64,000 bases of DNA from Falsochrobactrum shanghaiense (GTDB lineage Bacteria; Pseudomonadota; Alphaproteobacteria; Rhizobiales; Rhizobiaceae): NCBI RefSeq assembly GCF_003149535.1, contig NZ_QGDB01000003.1, positions 558,001 to 622,000 on the forward strand. Direction: 5' to 3'. The notes under the pieces are model-generated. The model made no database searches. It had not been told where the DNA came from and saw only the letters and a program-made list of their open reading frames with translations. Position numbers and translations under genes: made by a program. Of the stretch, positions 53,135-63,033 are shown in pieces; position 1 is the first letter of the stretch; each line of letters begins with the position of its first letter.

Positions 53135-54748
53135 CTATTCCGCTGCTATCATTCCGGCGAGTGCGCGGTTTTTCATCAGCTTGTAATTGATGGAATCCAT
53201 CAAGGCCTGAAAAGAAGCATCGATAATATTGTCGGAAACGCCCACCGTGCGCCAGCGTGCGCCGGTGGCGTCGCCCGATTCGATCAGTACCCGCGTGATC
53301 GCCGCCGTGCCGCCATTGAGAATGCGCACCTTGAAATCGACCAGTTCGAGATCGGCGATTTCTTCCTGATAGCGGCCTAGATCCTTGCGCAAGGCAATAT
53401 CGAGCGCATTGACCGGGCCGTGCCCCTCCGCAACCGACATATGCGTTTCGCCATCCACCTCGACCTTGACCACCGCTTCCGAAACGGTCTTCAACGCGCC
53501 ATTGGCATCAAAACGGCGCTCGACCAGACAGCGAAAGGAATCCACCTTGAAGAATTCCGGCTGTGGATTGAGCATGTTACGCGCCAGAAGCTCGAAACTC
53601 GCATCGGCCCCTTCATAGGCGTAACCTTCCGCTTCGCGTTCCTTGACCAGCGAGATCAGCATATCGAGGCGGGCGTCGTCTTTTGCGACATGAATGCCGC
53701 GCCGCTCAAGCTCTGCAATAAAGTTCGACTTGCCGCCCTGATCGGATACCATGACGCGGCGGCGATTGCCGACTGTTTCCGGCGGAATATGTTCGTAAGT
53801 CTGCGGCTCCTTGAGAAGCGCCGAGGCATGAATGCCTGCCTTGGTGGCGAAGGCCGATGTGCCTGCATAGGGCGCCTGTTCAGCAGGCGCGCGATTGAGA
53901 ATATCGTCGAAAGCGCGCGAAATCCGCGTAATCGCCTTCAAGGCTTCCGGCGTGACGCCCAGTTCAAAACGATCGGCCCAATAAGGTTTCAACGCCAGAG
54001 TGGGGATCAGGGAGATGAGATTGGCATTGCCGCATCGTTCGCCAATTCCATTGAGCGTTCCCTGCACATGCCGCACACCCGCATCAATGGCGGCAAGCGA
54101 AACGGCAACCGCCTGTTCCGTATCATTATGCGCATGAATGCCAAGGCTTTCGCCCGGCACGACAGCACAGACCGCCTTGACGATACTGGCGACTTCGGAA
54201 GGCTGCGTGCCGCCATTGGTGTCGCACAGCACCACCCAGCGCGCGCCTGCGGCATAGGCCGCACTCACGCAGGCCAGCGCATATTCCGGATTTGCCTTGT
54301 AGCCGTCGAAAAAATGTTCGCAATCGACCAGCGCCTCGCGTCCCGCCATGCGCGCGGCCATTACCGAGGCGGTGATCGATTCGAGATTTTCCTCATTGGT
54401 GCAACCAAGCGCGAGCCGCACATGATAATCCCAGCTTTTGGCGACGAAACAGATGGCATCGCTCGACGCCTGCAACAAGGTCGCAAGTCCCGGATCGTTC
54501 GAAGCGGAGATTCCCGCCCGCTTGGTCATGCCGAAGGCTGCAAACTTCGCGCGCCTGGTCTGCCGCTTTTTGAAGAATGCCGTATCGGTGGGATTGGCAC
54601 CGGGATAGCCGCCTTCGACATAATCGACGCCGAGTTCTTCCAGCAGCGCGACAATGGCTTTCTTGTCCTCGACCGAGAAATCGATGCCGGGTGTTTGCTG
54701 CCCATCCCGCAAGGTCGTGTCGTAGATATAGAGGCGTTCGCGTGCCAT
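53135..54748 (-). CDS. cimA: citramalate synthase
   Basis: This 537-residue protein belongs to the HMGL-like (alpha-IPM synthase) family. It has the opening YIYDTTLRDGQQTPGIDFS, GGYPGANPTDTAFF, VDCEHFFDGYK and HNDTEQAVAVSLAAIDAG with the metal-binding His pair region. The C-terminal LeuA dimer-like regulatory domain (after about 400) is present. It makes citramalate from pyruvate and acetyl-CoA for isoleucine synthesis. The ATG at 54748 was chosen; 54772 is an in-frame alternative. It follows the GFA gene in the same direction. Confidence 0.85.
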   Translation of the reverse strand: MARERLYIYDTTLRDGQQTPGIDFSVEDKKAIVALLEELGVDYVEGGYPGANPTDTAFFKKRQTRRAKFAAFGMTKRAGISASNDPGLATLLQASSDAICFVAKSWDYHVRLALGCTNEENLESITASVMAARMAGREALVDCEHFFDGYKANPEYALACVSAAYAAGARWVVLCDTNGGTQPSEVASIVKAVCAVVPGESLGIHAHNDTEQAVAVSLAAIDAGVRHVQGTLNGIGERCGNANLISLIPTLALKPYWADRFELGVTPEALKAITRISRAFDDILNRAPAEQAPYAGTSAFATKAGIHASALLKEPQTYEHIPPETVGNRRRVMVSDQGGKSNFIAELERRGIHVAKDDARLDMLISLVKEREAEGYAYEGADASFELLARNMLNPQPEFFKVDSFRCLVERRFDANGALKTVSEAVVKVEVDGETHMSVAEGHGPVNALDIALRKDLGRYQEEIADLELVDFKVRILNGGTAAITRVLIESGDATGARWRTVGVSDNIIDASFQALMDSINYKLMKNRALAGMIAAE

Positions 54749-54776
54749 GTTGCCTGCCTGTCGGTGGGTCATGCTT

Positions 54777-55250
54777 TTAATTGTTGTCCGTATCGTGATC
54801 GGGATGCTGGTAGGACACCATGGTCCTTACAAATTCGATGCTTTTCGGATCGTGCTCGGTTTCCTTACCGGGCAGATTTGCAAGGCCATCAACATAGGAC
54901 AGCTTCTTTTCGATGCCCCATTGCACGAGCGGCACGACCTCTTCGGGATTGTCAAAAGCGCCGATTGCCAGTCCCACGCCGTCCGGTGCTTCATAGGTCA
55001 AAGGCGTTCCGCATTCGGAACAAAAACCACGGCTGACATGGTTGGACGATTGAAAGCGCTTCGGCTCATCGCGCGTCCATGTGAGCTTTGCTTCACCAAT
55101 GGAGGCGAGCGGCGCGTAGAAGCTGCCGAACGCCTTCTGGCACATGCGGCAATGGCAAATGGAAGCAGATTCGAGCGCACCTTCAATATGAAAGCGCACC
55201 GCGCCGCACTGGCATCCGCCGCTATAAAACGGTTTGTTATCGAGCGTCAT
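54777..55250 (-). CDS. GFA/CENP-V-type glutathione-dependent protein
   Basis: This 157-residue protein has the GFA zinc-site cysteines: CQCG, SICHCRMCQKAFGS and CSECGTPL. It resembles glutathione-dependent formaldehyde-activating proteins, but the true substrate of this subgroup is unknown. The ATG at 55250 has an AGGAGG site; a start at 55268 is less likely. It may be co-transcribed with cimA (28 bp). Confidence 0.85.
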   Translation of the reverse strand: MTLDNKPFYSGGCQCGAVRFHIEGALESASICHCRMCQKAFGSFYAPLASIGEAKLTWTRDEPKRFQSSNHVSRGFCSECGTPLTYEAPDGVGLAIGAFDNPEEVVPLVQWGIEKKLSYVDGLANLPGKETEHDPKSIEFVRTMVSYQHPDHDTDNN

Positions 55251-55275
55251 GGTCTCCTCCTTTTCCATGATCCGG

Positions 55276-56793
55276 TCAGCTTACCACATCCCATGTCGTG
55301 ATGCGTTCGCCGGTAGAAGGGTCCTTGCCGTCCTTCAACTGCACACCCTCGCCAAGAAGTTCGTCACGGATGCGATCTGCTTCCGCCCAATTCTTCTCTG
55401 CGATCAAGCGCAGGCGCTCGCCGATACGCGCTTCGATTGAGGCCGCATCCACATTCGCTCCTGCAAAAATCGGCAGGTCCGAGGCCGTTACGAAATGCAT
55501 ATCGAGCAGCCCCATCAGCGCCATGCCCTCGCCCAGTGCCGCCGCATCCTTCGTCTTGAAGGCTTTGCGCAGGGCCGTAATCGCAGCCCATGTGTTGAGA
55601 TCGTCCGCCAATGCCGCGACAGCTTCATGGTCTGCGCAAACCTGCTGTGGCGAAGCAAAACCTTCGCTGCGCAGCAGGCCATACCAGCGATGAAGCTCCT
55701 CGGCAGATTCCGCCAGACGTTGCGCCGTCCAGTTGATCGGCTCGCGATAATGGGTTTGCAGCATGGACAGGCGCGCGGCCAGCCCCACCCAGCGATCACG
55801 GATATTCTTGTCGTCCCAATCGCCTAAGTGCGGCAGGCCGCTGTCGAGGACATCGCGAATGGTGATGAAATTGCCGAGTGATTTCGACATTTTCTGCCCT
55901 TCGACCTGCAAAAAGCCGTTATGCATCCACACGCTTGCCATGCGTTCGGTGCCAAAAGCGCAGCAGGACTGGGCGATCTCGTTTTCATGATGCGGGAAGA
56001 CCAGATCGATGCCGCCGCCATGAATGTCGAACTGGTTTTTTTCCGGGTCGTCGCATTTCAGACCGCCGCCAAATGGCTCCAGAAGCTTTGCCATCGACAT
56101 GGCCGAGCATTCTATATGCCAGCCGGGGCGGCCAAATGTCTGGATTCCCGCAGGCGACGGCCAGCCCGGTTCGCCCTCTCTGGACGGCTTCCACAGCACG
56201 AAATCCATTTCGTCGCGCTTGTAAGACGCCACATCCACCCGCGCGCCCGCCAGCATTTCATCGAGCGAACGGCGCGCAAGCGCGCCATAACGCGGTCCCT
56301 TGAGCGTATTCATCGTCGATGGAGAAAACAGCACATGGTCTTCCGCGACATAGGCGACACCGCGCTGCACGAGCCGGTCGATGAGCGCGCGCATTTCGTC
56401 CATATGCTCGGTCGCACGCGGCTGCACGGTGGGCTGCAAATTTCCAAGCGCACTCACATCGGCCTGAAACTGCGCATTGGTGCTTTCTGTAACCTTGCGG
56501 ATCGCCTCATTGAAGGGCAGACCGGGGTAATCACGCGCGGCGCGCGCATTGATCTTGTCATCGACGTCCGTGATGTTGCGTGCATAGGTGACGTGCTCCG
56601 CACCATAGACATGACGCAGCAGGCGAAACAGCACGTCGAAAACGATTACCGGCCTTGCATTGCCGATATGGGCATGGTCATAGACGGTCGGTCCGCAGAC
56701 ATACATGCGCACATTATTCGCTTCGAGGGGGACAAAATCCTCCTTCGTGCGGGTCAGCGTATTATAGAGGCGAAGTTGCGGCGCATCAGCCAT
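55276..56793 (-). CDS. cysS: cysteinyl-tRNA synthetase
   Basis: This 505-residue class I synthetase has [19 protein letters not shown] (zinc Cys and HIGH-type HIGN), [12 protein letters not shown] with ECSA, the [18 protein letters not shown] zinc region and [10 protein letters not shown]. It charges tRNA-Cys. It is convergent with nothing nearby; the start is at 56793. Confidence 0.97.
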   Translation of the reverse strand: MADAPQLRLYNTLTRTKEDFVPLEANNVRMYVCGPTVYDHAHIGNARPVIVFDVLFRLLRHVYGAEHVTYARNITDVDDKINARAARDYPGLPFNEAIRKVTESTNAQFQADVSALGNLQPTVQPRATEHMDEMRALIDRLVQRGVAYVAEDHVLFSPSTMNTLKGPRYGALARRSLDEMLAGARVDVASYKRDEMDFVLWKPSREGEPGWPSPAGIQTFGRPGWHIECSAMSMAKLLEPFGGGLKCDDPEKNQFDIHGGGIDLVFPHHENEIAQSCCAFGTERMASVWMHNGFLQVEGQKMSKSLGNFITIRDVLDSGLPHLGDWDDKNIRDRWVGLAARLSMLQTHYREPINWTAQRLAESAEELHRWYGLLRSEGFASPQQVCADHEAVAALADDLNTWAAITALRKAFKTKDAAALGEGMALMGLLDMHFVTASDLPIFAGANVDAASIEARIGERLRLIAEKNWAEADRIRDELLGEGVQLKDGKDPSTGERITTWDVVS

Positions 56794-57175
56794 TCTAATT
56801 CCCCAAAAGACCTGAAATACGGGTACGAAAAACCGCAGCCGACTGGCCGGGGCGTTATCATCCTGTTAATGCAAGGGGAGACGAAAACGGCCGGGCCAGC
56901 AAGCTGCTAGCCAATAATAATCGAACCAGTACAAATGATTGCGGTCAGCGTTTTCATGCAGACACTTATCCCTGCGCCATCGGCTTACGTCAAGGACTTT
57001 TAGAAAACGCCCTCAAAATGGCAGCATTGCCCCCAATCGTCCTGTGGTATTTTAGCAACCCTTCCAAATCTTGCGAAGCGTTAACTCGAATACCGTAAAA
57101 CCGGCCTCAATCAGCCTTCATTCCGTCTCAATCCATCACAAAATAGTGAGGAGTAGTTTGGATGAGGATGGACCA
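56794..57175. other. intergenic region before the 55-residue gene
   Basis: These 382 bp hold no gene that I can support. An in-frame opening from 57071 to the small gene lacks a ribosome site. AT-rich parts suggest promoters for cysS (leftward) and the small gene (rightward). Confidence 0.4.
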
Positions 57176-57343
57176 ATGCGTAAAAGTGAGCCGCAGCCGC
57201 GGCAAGACCAGTTGATCGACCAGTACCGCGAAATCGGACCTGCCGTTCTGGTTGCCGCCCTGTTGAACAAGGCGGAGAGCAAGGAAGAAGCGCGCAACGA
57301 CAATCATCGCCGCTCGATCCTAGCCGTTAAAAAACCGGGTTAA
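57176..57343 (+). CDS. 55-residue protein of unknown function
   Basis: This small charged protein has one helix-rich segment (IGPAVLVAALLNKAES) and no membrane anchor. A GAGGA site stands about 8 bp before the ATG. Its 3' end overlaps the stop of the convergent LysE-type gene by 24 bases. No function is known. Confidence 0.6.
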   Translation: MRKSEPQPRQDQLIDQYREIGPAVLVAALLNKAESKEEARNDNHRRSILAVKKPG

Positions 57344-57940
57344 AAGGCTGATAGCGATCAGCGCCATCACCGCGCCGATGATGCAATCAAGCACACGCCA
57401 GGCGGCAGGCCTGGCGAAGACGGGCTGCAATAGCCGCGCGCCGTAGCCAAGCGAGAAAAACCACACGAATGATGCAATGGCCGCGCCCGCAGCATAGGCA
57501 GCGCGGGCAAGGCCCTCAAAACGGGCCGACAGGCTGCCGAGCAGCACCACCGTGTCGAGATAGACATGCGGGTTGAGGAAAGTCAGCGCCAGACAGGTCG
57601 CGATTGCGGCTTTCAGGCTTACACTGCCATTCGATCTGACCTGCATGGCTTCGGGGTGGAATGCGCGGCGAAAGGCCACCGAAGCATACCAGAACAAAAA
57701 AGCCGCACCCGCCAGAGTGACAAATGCAATAAGCTGCGGCGATTGCGCAATCAGCGTGCCAAGCCCCGCGACACCGGCTGCGATCAGCAGGGCGTCGGAT
57801 AATGCGCAGATCAGGCACAGAATGAAGACATGCTGGCGCAACAATCCCTGACGCAAGATGAACGCATTTTGCGCGCCGATGGCGATGATGAGCGACGCAC
57901 CAAGAAGAAACCCGGACAGGGCGGCTGAATACACGGACAT
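57320..57940 (-). CDS. LysE/ArgO family amino acid exporter
   Basis: This 206-residue membrane protein has six hydrophobic segments and the LysE-family start AALSGFLLGASLIIAIGAQNAFILRQG. FLNPHVYLDTVVLLGSL is another family hallmark (NPHVYLD). It probably exports arginine or lysine. The usual LysR-type regulator (ArgP/LysG) is not adjacent. Confidence 0.88.
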   Translation of the reverse strand: MSVYSAALSGFLLGASLIIAIGAQNAFILRQGLLRQHVFILCLICALSDALLIAAGVAGLGTLIAQSPQLIAFVTLAGAAFLFWYASVAFRRAFHPEAMQVRSNGSVSLKAAIATCLALTFLNPHVYLDTVVLLGSLSARFEGLARAAYAAGAAIASFVWFFSLGYGARLLQPVFARPAAWRVLDCIIGAVMALIAISLLTRFFNG

Positions 57941-57961
57941 TCCCCGAAAATAAAAGTGAAA

Positions 57962-58741
57962 TCAGAACATGGAAAGCTGGTCGCCCGAATCCGCCTCAGG
58001 TTCAGAGCTTTTCTTTCTTTTTGGCTGCGCGGGTTCCGCCGTCAAGTCTTCTTCCACGCGAGCCTGCAAATCCGGTGACGTATTGGCCACGTTGTTGACC
58101 TTATCGGACACCGGAATGACCTCGAAAAAGTCATCCTGAACGGGCCGCATGATGTCGGCCACTTCCTTTGGCAGAAAATTTTTACAATCGAGCCAGCGCG
58201 CAAAATCTTCCGGCTGCACCACCACCGGCATGCGCGCATGAATCGGGCGCAGCAAATTATTGGCACTCGTGGTCAAAAGACCCGCCGTATCGATCTGCGA
58301 TCCATCGGCACTGCTCCATGTTTCCACCAGCGCGCCAAAAGCCACGATGCCGCCATTGCGCGGCCTGATCCAGTAGGGCTGCGATTTGTTCTTGCCCACG
58401 CGCCGCCACTCATAAAAGCCGGAAGCAGGCACAAGTGCACGACGATGATTGAGAGCAGCCCGGAAAGAGTTCTTTTCCGCAGCCGTTTCCGAGCGAATAT
58501 TGAACACAAGCGGCCAGTCATTGGGGTTCTTCACCCATGAGGGCACAAAGCCCCAGCGCACCAGCAGCCCTGCCCTGTCGGGGCGATTGCTGCCGGGCGG
58601 CGGGGTTTCACCAGCCAGAATGGAGAGGATCGGCTGGGTAGGCGCAATATTGTAACGCGGAGGAAAATCCTCCGCGATCATCGCGCCGAGCAAGGCTTCA
58701 ACCTCTTCCCGGCTTGCAGTTAAAGAAAAACGTCCACACAT
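57962..58741 (-). CDS. SRAP family (YedK/HMCES) abasic-site protein
   Basis: This 259-residue protein starts MCGRFSL. Cys2 becomes the N-terminal nucleophile that makes a thiazolidine crosslink with abasic sites in single-stranded DNA. The other active-site parts are RYNIAPTQP, WGFVPSW, NIRSETAAEKNSFR, ASGFYEW and HARMPVV. A Lys/Asp-rich C-terminal tail ends the protein. The start at 58741 is required for Cys2; a start at 58750 would add MSA. It is divergent from the Nudix gene. Confidence 0.93.
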   Translation of the reverse strand: MCGRFSLTASREEVEALLGAMIAEDFPPRYNIAPTQPILSILAGETPPPGSNRPDRAGLLVRWGFVPSWVKNPNDWPLVFNIRSETAAEKNSFRAALNHRRALVPASGFYEWRRVGKNKSQPYWIRPRNGGIVAFGALVETWSSADGSQIDTAGLLTTSANNLLRPIHARMPVVVQPEDFARWLDCKNFLPKEVADIMRPVQDDFFEVIPVSDKVNNVANTSPDLQARVEEDLTAEPAQPKRKKSSEPEADSGDQLSMF

Positions 58742-58823
58742 GGCGCTCATGTTCAGGCTTTTTCCTCATGGGTCAAGCCATGGTCGTATTGCAAAATCCG
58801 TGCAGCGCGATCATAGCTGGATC

Positions 58824-59261
58824 ATGATTACCGTTCCGCTTTCTCCGCTTCCTTTGCAAATCCATGGCGTCTCGCTTGTCTGCCGTCGCGACAGGCGCTT
58901 TCTGCTCGTCAGGCGCGGCAAGGAACCGTGGAAGGACTGGCTTGCTTTTCCGGGCGGCAGCGTCGAAGCCGGGGAAACCGCCGAAGAAGCAGCCCTTCGC
59001 GAATTGAAGGAAGAAACGGCGCTTGATGCGGGTTCGCTGGCGCATCTCATCACCGTCGATCTGGCGCTTGAGGGCAAGGCTTATGAAAAAAGCTATTATC
59101 TGTCCGTCTTTCGCGCCTTTGATCTTTCAGGCATTGAGCAGGCGGGTGACGACGCCGTTTCGATTCACTGGCTGACAATTGAAGAAATGGCGAAGGTGAA
59201 TGTGACCGAGAGTACGCTGGATGTGGCGCGTTGCGTTGCCGAACGCGAAGACGGGCCATGA
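58824..59261 (+). CDS. Nudix hydrolase
   Basis: This 145-residue protein has a complete Nudix box, GGSVEAGETAEEAALRELKEE, within the fold VSLVCRRDRRFLLVRRGKEPW. It hydrolyses a nucleoside diphosphate derivative; the substrate is unknown. The ATG at 58824 was chosen over an opening at 58740 because the latter overlaps the SRAP start region. Confidence 0.88.
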   Translation: MITVPLSPLPLQIHGVSLVCRRDRRFLLVRRGKEPWKDWLAFPGGSVEAGETAEEAALRELKEETALDAGSLAHLITVDLALEGKAYEKSYYLSVFRAFDLSGIEQAGDDAVSIHWLTIEEMAKVNVTESTLDVARCVAEREDGP

Positions 59262-59334
59262 TAGTTTCAGCCTTCTCACGCCATGAAGCAGCCTCTATTC
59301 TGCGCAACAAACCGGAAGAGCGAGAGGGTAACAC

Positions 59335-59709
59335 TTGAAAGGCAACTGGCTTTCCCTGTTGGCGGTTGGAATGTGGCTGGGGACGGTGTACCCGGCCCTG
59401 TCCGCACAGGATGCGCCCTATGACGGAAAGTTGCTCCGGGTCGCCGAGGTTCTGGGCTCGCTGCATTATCTGCGCAATCTTTGTGGGGAAACCGGCAGCG
59501 AATGGCGCGACCGGATGGATGCGATCATCGCTGCCGAAAATCCATCCGAAGCGGAAAAGTTGCAGCTTGTTTCGAGTTTCAACTACGGCTATCGCGTTTT
59601 CAGCGACAATTATACCCGCTGCACCCCCTCTGCCCTTGCGGCGATTGATCGCTATATGAAAGAGGGAGAAAGCTTGTCGAACGAGATCATCTCGCGTTAT
59701 GGCAATTAA
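59335..59709 (+). CDS. secreted TIGR02301 family protein
   Basis: This 124-residue protein has a signal peptide (1-24) and fits TIGR02301: RVAEVLGSLHYLRNLCG, then WRDRMDAIIAAENPS, SSFNYGYRVFSDNYTRCT and the end ISRYGN. Two cysteines may pair. It uses TTG at 59335 with a GAGAGGG site. Function is unknown. It lies after the Nudix gene. Confidence 0.75.
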   Translation: MKGNWLSLLAVGMWLGTVYPALSAQDAPYDGKLLRVAEVLGSLHYLRNLCGETGSEWRDRMDAIIAAENPSEAEKLQLVSSFNYGYRVFSDNYTRCTPSALAAIDRYMKEGESLSNEIISRYGN

Positions 59710-59862
59710 CCAATTCATAACTCTTGTGCGGATTGACGCGAATTAAATCATCCAAATCCGCTTTATTCTGTTAACACTCTCTTAAACTGACATTGGCTGC
59801 GACGCTTTCATCTCTCATAAAAAGCGAGAAACGGGCCGCGCAGCAGAAAGACATTAGACAGC

Positions 59863-60129
59863 ATGAAGTCGATGGAACATATGCCAGCCGATCTGGACGA
59901 AATGATTGCCCGCGAAAAAAAGCTGGTCGCGATCGAATATCAGAACGAAGCCTGGGCCGACGGAATTTCAGACGGTATCGAGCCTGAAATATTGGCCGAA
60001 GCTGCTTTCACCACGGCTCTGACCGAGCTTATGCGCGAGGCAGGCGAAGATTGCGCGCTCGAACTGATCGAGAAAATGCGCGAGCAGATCATCGCCGGAA
60101 CCTTGCTGCCTGAACGTATTCTTCAGTAG
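59863..60129 (+). CDS. 88-residue protein of unknown function
   Basis: This small acidic helical protein has no recognised family. It has helices such as ALTELMREAGEDCALELIEKM and a charged start. It is convergent with dihydroorotase, one base apart. Confidence 0.6.
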   Translation: MKSMEHMPADLDEMIAREKKLVAIEYQNEAWADGISDGIEPEILAEAAFTTALTELMREAGEDCALELIEKMREQIIAGTLLPERILQ

Positions 60130-60130
60130 A

Positions 60131-61465
60131 TCACCTGCACAGTAGAGCCTCCAGAAACTCGACCGGCTCGCCCTGATGCGGATTGACGATTTCCGCTTCC
60201 CACATCACCTTGATACCGCGCACGAAAGTGCCCACCGGCCAGCCGGTGACGCTCTTGCCATGATAAGGCGTCCAGCCTGCCTTTGAGCCTGCCTGCTCAT
60301 GCGTGATGGTTTCGCGGCGTTTCATATCGACGATGGTGAGATCGGCATCATAGCCCACCGCAATACGGCCCTTGCGCGCCATGCCGAAAATACGGTTGGG
60401 GCCATGGCTCGACAAATCGACAAAGCGCTCAAGCGACAGTTTTCCCGCATTCACATGATCGAGCATGATCGGCACCAGCGTCTGCACGCCCGTCATGCCG
60501 GACGGTGAAGCCGGATAGGTTTTCTGCTTTTCTTCCAGCGTATGCGGCGCATGGTCGGAACCAAGCACATCGACAATACCCTGATCGATACCTTTCCAGA
60601 CCCCATCGCGGTGGCGCTTGTCGCGCACCGGCGGGTTCATCTGGATGAGATTGCCCAGCGTCGCATAATCATCCGCCGACAATGTGAGGTGATGCGGGGT
60701 GGCCTCGCAGGTCGCCATATCCTTGTGCGCCTGCAAGAAGTCGATTTCTTCTGCCGTTGAAATATGCAGCACATGAATGCGCGCGCCGGTTTCGCGCGCG
60801 ATGCGCACCAGGCGCTGCGTGCATTGGAGTGCGGCCACCTCATCACGCCAGACCGGATGGCTGGACGGATCGCCCGCAACGCGCAGGCCCTCGCGCTCTT
60901 TCAGGCGGAATTCGTCTTCCGAATGGAAGGCGGCACGGCGGCGGGTATTTTCGAGAATGGAACGAACGCCGTCATCGTCCTCGACCAGCAGATCACCGGT
61001 CGATGAGCCCATGAACACCTTAATACCGGCGGCACCCGGCAGGCGTTCGAGTTCCGCCACATCCTTCGCATTGTCGCGGGTTCCGCCGACCCAGAAGGCG
61101 AAATCGCAATGCATGCGATGACGAGCGCGCGCAATCTTGTCTTCAAGCGTCTCGGCGGAAGTGGTCAGCGGCTTGGTGTTGGGCATTTCAAAAACCGCCG
61201 TCACGCCGCCCAGAACAGCGGCAAGGGAGCCGGTTTCGAGGTCTTCCTTATGCTCCAGCCCCGGCTCGCGGAAATGAACCTGACTATCGACCACGCCGGG
61301 CAGGATGTGAAGGCCGGTGCAATCGATAACTTCACCGGCGGATGCTGAGCCCAGAGAACCTATCGCCTCTATGCGTCCGTTACGAATACCGATGTCGCGC
61401 TGGCCTGTGCCGTCATGATTGACGAGGGTTGCACCTTTCAGGATCGTATCGAACGTTTCAGCCAT
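60131..61465 (-). CDS. pyrC: dihydroorotase
   Basis: This 444-residue amidohydrolase of pyrimidine synthesis has DSQVHFREPGLEHKEDLETGS with the zinc HxH region (VHF), the metal ligands HSEDEFR, HVLHIST, and DVLGSDHAPHTLEEK. It belongs to the class I type. The start at 61465 has an AGGAGA site; a longer opening to 61585 runs across the YgfZ promoter. Confidence 0.9.
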   Translation of the reverse strand: MAETFDTILKGATLVNHDGTGQRDIGIRNGRIEAIGSLGSASAGEVIDCTGLHILPGVVDSQVHFREPGLEHKEDLETGSLAAVLGGVTAVFEMPNTKPLTTSAETLEDKIARARHRMHCDFAFWVGGTRDNAKDVAELERLPGAAGIKVFMGSSTGDLLVEDDDGVRSILENTRRRAAFHSEDEFRLKEREGLRVAGDPSSHPVWRDEVAALQCTQRLVRIARETGARIHVLHISTAEEIDFLQAHKDMATCEATPHHLTLSADDYATLGNLIQMNPPVRDKRHRDGVWKGIDQGIVDVLGSDHAPHTLEEKQKTYPASPSGMTGVQTLVPIMLDHVNAGKLSLERFVDLSSHGPNRIFGMARKGRIAVGYDADLTIVDMKRRETITHEQAGSKAGWTPYHGKSVTGWPVGTFVRGIKVMWEAEIVNPHQGEPVEFLEALLCR

Positions 61466-61550
61466 TGTGGTCTCCTGCTGGCTTGTTGGGACTTGCGAGC
61501 CTCTTCGATGCGGCTTACGTAACGATGGCGGCAAAGGCAAGGAAGAAGCA

Positions 61551-62414
61551 ATGACAATGGTAGCCGGAACGGTAAATCTTTCCAACAGAGCGCTGGTTCA
61601 TATCACGGGCGAAGATGCGGAAAAATTCCTGCAAGCCGTGATCACCACCAATCTCGACAAGCTTGGCCCCGATGAACTCAAACCCGGCGCGTTGCTGGCA
61701 CCGCAGGGGAAAATCCTGTTCGACTTTCTGGTATCGCGCATCGAAAACGGGCTGCGTTTTGATATGCCCGCAAGCATTGCCAGCGATTTCATCAAGCGCA
61801 TGACGCTCTATCGCCTGCGCGCCAAGGCCGAAATTACTCAATTGCCGGAATCACTTGTGAGCGTTTGCTGGCAAAATGATTCCGTCCCTTCACAAGATGA
61901 TTCAATCAAGCGTGATTCGCGCTTTCCGCAAGAGCTGAATGTCTTGCGCATCTATGGCCGGGCTGATGGGACCAGCGATGAAAGCGCATGGATCAGGCTG
62001 CGCGCCGAATATGGCATTGCCGAAGGCGAAGCCGATTTCGCCTATAATGATGTCTTTCCGCATGATGTAAATTTCGACCAGACCGGCGGGGTGACATTTC
62101 CCAAAGGCTGCTTTGTCGGGCAGGAAGTCGTCTCGCGGATGCAACATCGCGGCACGGCGCGGCGCCGCGTTCTGGTGGCGAAAGCGCAAAGCGCCCTGCC
62201 CGCCATGGGCACGCCGGTCAAGGTGGGCGAGCGCGAGATCGGCACGCTCGGCAGTTCAGCGGATGGTCTCGGTCTGGCTCTGGTGCGCATCGACCGGGTG
62301 AAGGATGCACTTGATTCCGGCACGCCGATCATGGCTGGTGACAGCGCAATCACGCTTAGCCTGCCGCCGCATGTCGGCTTCGGATTTCCTGAAACGGATA
62401 CGGGAAACGCCTGA
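61551..62414 (+). CDS. ygfZ: folate-binding YgfZ/GcvT-like protein
   Basis: This 287-residue protein has the YgfZ signature KGCFVGQEVVSRMQHRG and an N-terminal GcvT-like fold (VHITGEDAEKFLQAVIT). It helps repair or build Fe-S clusters, as in E. coli, where the Cys of KGCxxGQE matters. It overlaps the next gene at the stop/start and is co-oriented with it. Confidence 0.92.
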   Translation: MTMVAGTVNLSNRALVHITGEDAEKFLQAVITTNLDKLGPDELKPGALLAPQGKILFDFLVSRIENGLRFDMPASIASDFIKRMTLYRLRAKAEITQLPESLVSVCWQNDSVPSQDDSIKRDSRFPQELNVLRIYGRADGTSDESAWIRLRAEYGIAEGEADFAYNDVFPHDVNFDQTGGVTFPKGCFVGQEVVSRMQHRGTARRRVLVAKAQSALPAMGTPVKVGEREIGTLGSSADGLGLALVRIDRVKDALDSGTPIMAGDSAITLSLPPHVGFGFPETDTGNA

Positions 62415-63031
62415 TGGCCGCAATCGACCGTTCATCGGGCAAGGAACGCGCCTGGCAGCGTATGCTGTCCGGTCGCAGGCTGGACCTGCTCGACCCCTCG
62501 CCGCTCGACATCGAGATCGAGGATATTGCCCATGGGCTTGCGCGGGTTGCGCGCTGGAACGGGCAGACGGTGGGCGAACACGCTTATAGCGTGGCGCAGC
62601 ATTCGCTGCTGGTCGAGCAGATTTTCAACCGGCTCGTTCCTGATGCCAGCAAAGAATGGCAGATGCTGACATTGCTGCACGATGCGCCGGAATATGTGAT
62701 CGGCGACATGATTTCGCCGTTCAAGGCGGTAATGGGCGGCAATTACAAACTGATCGAAGCGCGGCTTGAAAGCGCCATTCATCTGCGTTTTTCGCTCCCG
62801 CCCACGCCCACCGCAATATTGAAAAAGCTTATCAAGCGTGCCGACCGGATCGCCGCCTATTTTGAAGCCACAAAACTTGCAGGCTTCACGGAAAGCGAAG
62901 CGGTCAAATATTTTGGTCGTCCGCGCGGGTTCGATCCGGAAGGGCTTTCGCTTAAACCGCGCCCGACGCAGGAAATACAGGAAGAGTTTCTGGCGCGGTT
63001 TTCGCAACTGGAAAGGGCGCGCAAAGGTTAG
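62414..63031 (+). CDS. HD-domain nucleotidase (YfbR-like)
   Basis: This 205-residue protein has HD metal-binding residues: EHAYSVAQHSLLV (His), LLHDAPEYVIGDM (His-Asp) and RADRIAAYFEA (Asp). This matches YfbR-type 5'-nucleotidases acting on deoxynucleoside monophosphates. It overlaps the YgfZ stop by one base. It precedes the phosphatase by 2 bp. Confidence 0.88.
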   Translation: MAAIDRSSGKERAWQRMLSGRRLDLLDPSPLDIEIEDIAHGLARVARWNGQTVGEHAYSVAQHSLLVEQIFNRLVPDASKEWQMLTLLHDAPEYVIGDMISPFKAVMGGNYKLIEARLESAIHLRFSLPPTPTAILKKLIKRADRIAAYFEATKLAGFTESEAVKYFGRPRGFDPEGLSLKPRPTQEIQEEFLARFSQLERARKG

Positions 63032-63033
63032 AT

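Noticed and set aside
53420..55036. Plus-strand open frame of 538 codons
   Set aside because: Antisense shadow of cimA; GC-rich third positions keep the opposite frame open.
56794..57175. N-terminal extension of the 55-residue gene from 57071
   Set aside because: The extra segment has no ribosome site and looks like random AT-rich sequence; the ATG at 57176 has a GAGGA site.
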